Positions 61,385-64,000 of a stretch of DNA of 64,000 bases are shown here, piece after piece. The stretch is from Methylicorpusculum oleiharenae. Lineage in GTDB: Bacteria; Pseudomonadota; Gammaproteobacteria; Methylococcales; Methylomonadaceae. The translations under genes were made by a program, and so were the position numbers. The notes beneath the pieces were generated by a model. The model had not been told where the DNA came from. It did no database searches and saw nothing but the letters and a program-made list of their open reading frames with translations. Within the stretch, counting starts at the first letter, position 1, and each line of letters starts with the position of its first letter. The stretch covers positions 1,704,492 to 1,768,491 of the forward strand of contig NZ_WUTY02000001.1 of NCBI RefSeq assembly GCF_009828925.2. The letters are read 5' to 3'.

Positions 61385-61949
61385 GTCTCTTTCTTTGCTT
61401 TGCCTACTGATTTTGGCGGGCATTTTTCCTGTTTCTGTCACGCCTGTTCACGCTCAAACTCCCCGAATTGAGATTAAGGATGTACTGATTAAACGGCACG
61501 ACGGTGCTTATCAGTTATCAGCCAATATTGTTTACAACTTAAGTAGCAAAGCCAGGAATGCTTTGCAAAAAGGTATCCCTCTGTATTGGGATGTGTCAGT
61601 CAAAGTGGCGCAAAGTCGAAACTGGATGTGGGATAAAACGATCTTTAGCTATTCAACACAGCTTCGTATTCAGTACCAGGCTTTATTCAACTCCTACCGT
61701 GTCACCCGAATCGAGAATAACGAGAGCGAAAGCTATTCTAATTTGCAGGCCGCGTTGACAGACATGGGGCTCATAAAGGATTTGATGCTGGTAAAACAAA
61801 GCGAAATGGACCCGGATCAAAATTATTATGCAGGCATTAAAGTCAATTTTGACAGGGAAGCACTGCCCTTGCCGCTGCGGCCGGAATCCTATGTTAATTC
61901 TCAATGGTACTTATCGAGTGATTGGATGTTATGGCCGGTAGAAAACTGA
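61362..61949 (+). CDS. DUF4390 secreted protein
   Basis: A 195-residue protein from the ATG at 61362 (an ATG at 61350 would add four residues); both lie inside the 3' end of rsmB. Signal peptide through about residue 31 (...TPVHA), then a DUF4390 domain (RIEIKDVLIKRHDGAYQLSANIVYNLSSKARNALQKGIPLYWDVSVKV; FSYSTQLRIQYQALFNSYRV). Its gene commonly lies between rsmB and an ntrY-type kinase gene, as here. Role unknown. Confidence 0.88.
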   Translation: MRAYANSKSLSLLCLLILAGIFPVSVTPVHAQTPRIEIKDVLIKRHDGAYQLSANIVYNLSSKARNALQKGIPLYWDVSVKVAQSRNWMWDKTIFSYSTQLRIQYQALFNSYRVTRIENNESESYSNLQAALTDMGLIKDLMLVKQSEMDPDQNYYAGIKVNFDREALPLPLRPESYVNSQWYLSSDWMLWPVEN

Positions 61950-64000
61950 GATTCCCGGTCAGTGTGCTGATTTTTGTCCTTTTCGGCTTTGTTCTGCTGT
62001 CTTTGCAATTGATGAGTTCGGCGACTCAGGAGTCATCGGAGTTAAATGAGCTGTATTCCTGGCTGTTGATCATCAATGCCTTGGGGTCGATCATTTTACT
62101 GGGACTGATCAGTGTCAATACCGTTTCATTGGTCCGGCAATTAAAAAAACGCGAAGCGGGCTCAAGACTGACGACCCGGATGGTTTCGTTATTTGTGTTG
62201 CTGGCTTTGGCCCCTGCCGCCATCGTGTTTTATTTTTCCATGCAGTTTTTGCATCAAGGCATTGACAGCTGGTTCAATGTGGAAATTGACAGGGCCATGG
62301 AGGATTCCCTGGAATTAAGCCAGGTGGCGCTAGATCAGCGAATGCGCTGGTATCTCAAGCAAACCGAGCAGTTGATCGACCGGTTGAGCGATAAGTCAGA
62401 AGCCGGGGTGACTCTGGAAATGGAGCATATGCGGGATTTTTCGGGGGCTTCGGAAATGACGCTTTTTTCCCGTCAAGGCCGGATTATTGCTTCCAGCAGT
62501 ATCAATCCCAGTGAGATTTTGCCCAGTATTCCCGATGAGCATATCTGGATGCGCCTTCGCCAGAACAGCAATTATGTCGCATTAGATCCCTCGCTTGAGG
62601 AGCAATTGCGCATACAGGTGATTGTTACGGTTAATTCAGATGATATTCAATATTTGCAGGCGCTATATCCTGTTCCTCTGAGAATCACCGATCTAGCGGA
62701 TTCTGTCGAATTTGCTTTTGTGCGTTATCAGGAAATGAATTTTCTCAGGGATTCATTGAAACTCAGCTTTTCGCTGGCGCTTTCTCTGGTTTTGTTAATG
62801 AGCTTATCGGCAGCCATTTGGGTTGCTTTTATCAGTATCCGGGAAATTGTTCAGCCGGTTAAAGAACTGGTCAAGGGAACTCAGGCGGTCGCGCAGGGTC
62901 ATTATGAGCAATGCCTGCCTGTTATGGCTCAGGATGATTTGGGATTTCTGGTCGAATCCTTCAATGACATGTCTCAACGCATCGCCAGGGCCCGCGATGA
63001 AACGCGCATGGCGGGGATAGAAGTAGAAAATCAGCGCGCCTATCTTGAAACTATTTTGTCCAATTTGACGGCAGGCGTTATCAGTTTCGATAGGCATTAT
63101 AAAATCCGCACTGCCAATCAAGCGGCCTATCGTATTTTTCATATTCAGGTCAGCCGGTTTGTTGACCAAACTTTGCTGGATCTGGCGGATGAACATAAAG
63201 AGCTGGCCGAACCGTTGCGGCAAATTCAGGAACTTCTGGAGCAGGCGGATGATATCTGGGAGCAGCGTATCTCTTTTCTGGGCATCAATGGCTTGCAAGA
63301 GCTGTTATGCCGGGGAACGCCCTTGTTTTCGCCTGAGGGAAGCCGGGTTGGGGCTGTTGTGGTGTTTGATGACGTGACTGATTTAATCCAGGCTCAAAAA
63401 AATGCGGCTTGGGGAGAGGTTGCCCGGCGTTTGGCACATGAAATCAAGAATCCATTGACGCCAATCCAGTTGTCCGCAGAGCGACTGCAGCTTAAACTGG
63501 CTGGTGAGTTACAGCCAAAATCGCAGGAAATTCTGCTGCGTTCTACTCAAACGATTGTTCAGCAAGTCGAAGCCATGAAAGAAATGGTTGACGATTTTTC
63601 TCAATATGCCAGGTCTTCAAAAAAACAAACCGAAAATATTGATTTGGCTATATTGGTTCCCGAAGTATTGGCGCTTTATGCCTTGCAATCCGGAGTTAAA
63701 TTTATTACCGCTTTTGACGATAATCCTCTTGTTATCAGCGCTGATCGTGTTGCAATCCGCCAGGTTTTGCATAATTTAATCAAAAATGCGCTGGAAGCGG
63801 CCGGAAAGACCGGAGAGATTCATATCGGACTAAGCCGCGCGAGAAAAAATAATGCGCATTTTATCGAAATGTTGTTTCGTGACAATGGCCCAGGTATCCA
63901 TGAGGATCAGGTGGACAAAGTCTTTGAACCCTATGTGACGACTAAAGCGAAGGGCACCGGTCTTGGACTCGCGATAGTTAAAAAAATCATTGAGGAACAT
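61931..64000 (+). CDS. ntrY: NtrY-type sensor histidine kinase (incomplete, runs past window end)
   Basis: An open frame of 690 codons from the ATG at 61931 (overlapping DUF4390 by 19 bases) to the window edge. Order of domains: two N-terminal helices (about residues 5-25 and 38-58) and a third at about 70-92; an extracytoplasmic region; a helix near residue 282-304; HAMP (about 305-358); PAS (FDRHYKIRTANQAAYRIF); HisKA with RRLAHEIKNPLTPIQLSAERL (phospho-His about 504); ATPase with NLIKNALEAA (N box), DNGPGI and GTGLGLAIVK (G boxes). It fits NtrY/YgiY-like kinases of nitrogen or envelope control, whose partner regulator NtrX, a sigma-54 activator, would follow outside the window. Confidence 0.92.
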   Translation, partial: MAGRKLRFPVSVLIFVLFGFVLLSLQLMSSATQESSELNELYSWLLIINALGSIILLGLISVNTVSLVRQLKKREAGSRLTTRMVSLFVLLALAPAAIVFYFSMQFLHQGIDSWFNVEIDRAMEDSLELSQVALDQRMRWYLKQTEQLIDRLSDKSEAGVTLEMEHMRDFSGASEMTLFSRQGRIIASSSINPSEILPSIPDEHIWMRLRQNSNYVALDPSLEEQLRIQVIVTVNSDDIQYLQALYPVPLRITDLADSVEFAFVRYQEMNFLRDSLKLSFSLALSLVLLMSLSAAIWVAFISIREIVQPVKELVKGTQAVAQGHYEQCLPVMAQDDLGFLVESFNDMSQRIARARDETRMAGIEVENQRAYLETILSNLTAGVISFDRHYKIRTANQAAYRIFHIQVSRFVDQTLLDLADEHKELAEPLRQIQELLEQADDIWEQRISFLGINGLQELLCRGTPLFSPEGSRVGAVVVFDDVTDLIQAQKNAAWGEVARRLAHEIKNPLTPIQLSAERLQLKLAGELQPKSQEILLRSTQTIVQQVEAMKEMVDDFSQYARSSKKQTENIDLAILVPEVLALYALQSGVKFITAFDDNPLVISADRVAIRQVLHNLIKNALEAAGKTGEIHIGLSRARKNNAHFIEMLFRDNGPGIHEDQVDKVFEPYVTTKAKGTGLGLAIVKKIIEEH

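Overview
The window is a roughly 47% GC, densely coded gammaproteobacterial chromosome segment. It is probably from a type I methanotroph or other methylotroph of the Methylococcales. This rests on MxaK/MxaL-like methanol-dehydrogenase accessory genes, gammaproteobacterial gene orders (pilBCD-coaE-zapD-yacG; def-fmt-rsmB-DUF4390-ntrY) and a family of small dispersed repeats; no 16S or methane monooxygenase gene is present, so the placement is inference. I saw no tRNA, rRNA, intact insertion sequence, prophage or CRISPR array.

Region by region. 1-2.2 kb: panB-panC-panD (pantothenate). 2.4-7.2 kb, minus strand: an orphan fliW, a small lipoprotein, an overlapping mxaK-like/mxaL-like/BASS-transporter operon, and a degenerate HD-GYP protein. 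7.5-12.3 kb: an envelope-stress-type cluster (47-aa lipopeptide, XpaC-like, TelA, SPFH-GYF protein, double zinc-ribbon membrane protein). 12.4-18.8 kb: ribF-ileS-lspA, ampD on the other strand, nadC-flavin reductase. 19.1-22.7 kb, minus: a TRAP transporter with an associated TatT lipoprotein. 23-31 kb: hsp20, class I aldolase, ferritin-like protein, HbpS/GlcG protein, RhlE helicase, and a dynamin-like protein with a destroyed P-loop.

31.8-36.8 kb holds the most unusual locus: a tightly packed three-gene operon of a NodU/CmcH-type O-carbamoyltransferase, a two-domain heme-oxygenase-like diiron enzyme, and an AlkB-like integral-membrane hydroxylase. It looks like a small tailoring or biosynthetic pathway that hydroxylates and then carbamoylates an unknown, perhaps lipidic, substrate. 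Then come cytochrome c4 and, at 38.1-38.2 kb, a sigma-54 promoter followed about 90 bases later by a strong intrinsic terminator with no ORF between them: a candidate sigma-54-dependent small RNA.

38-64 kb is mostly housekeeping: an MscS-type channel, valS, pilB-pilC-pilD-coaE-zapD-yacG, a Nudix-ThiE fusion, argJ, topA, smg, dprA (apparently with a CTG start), a LysM protein, def-fmt-rsmB, a DUF4390 protein and an NtrY-type histidine kinase that runs off the window end. Small palindromic elements are scattered through the intergenic spaces; two complete copies of one family have terminal inverted repeats and likely 9-bp target duplications, so this family has moved as a MITE.
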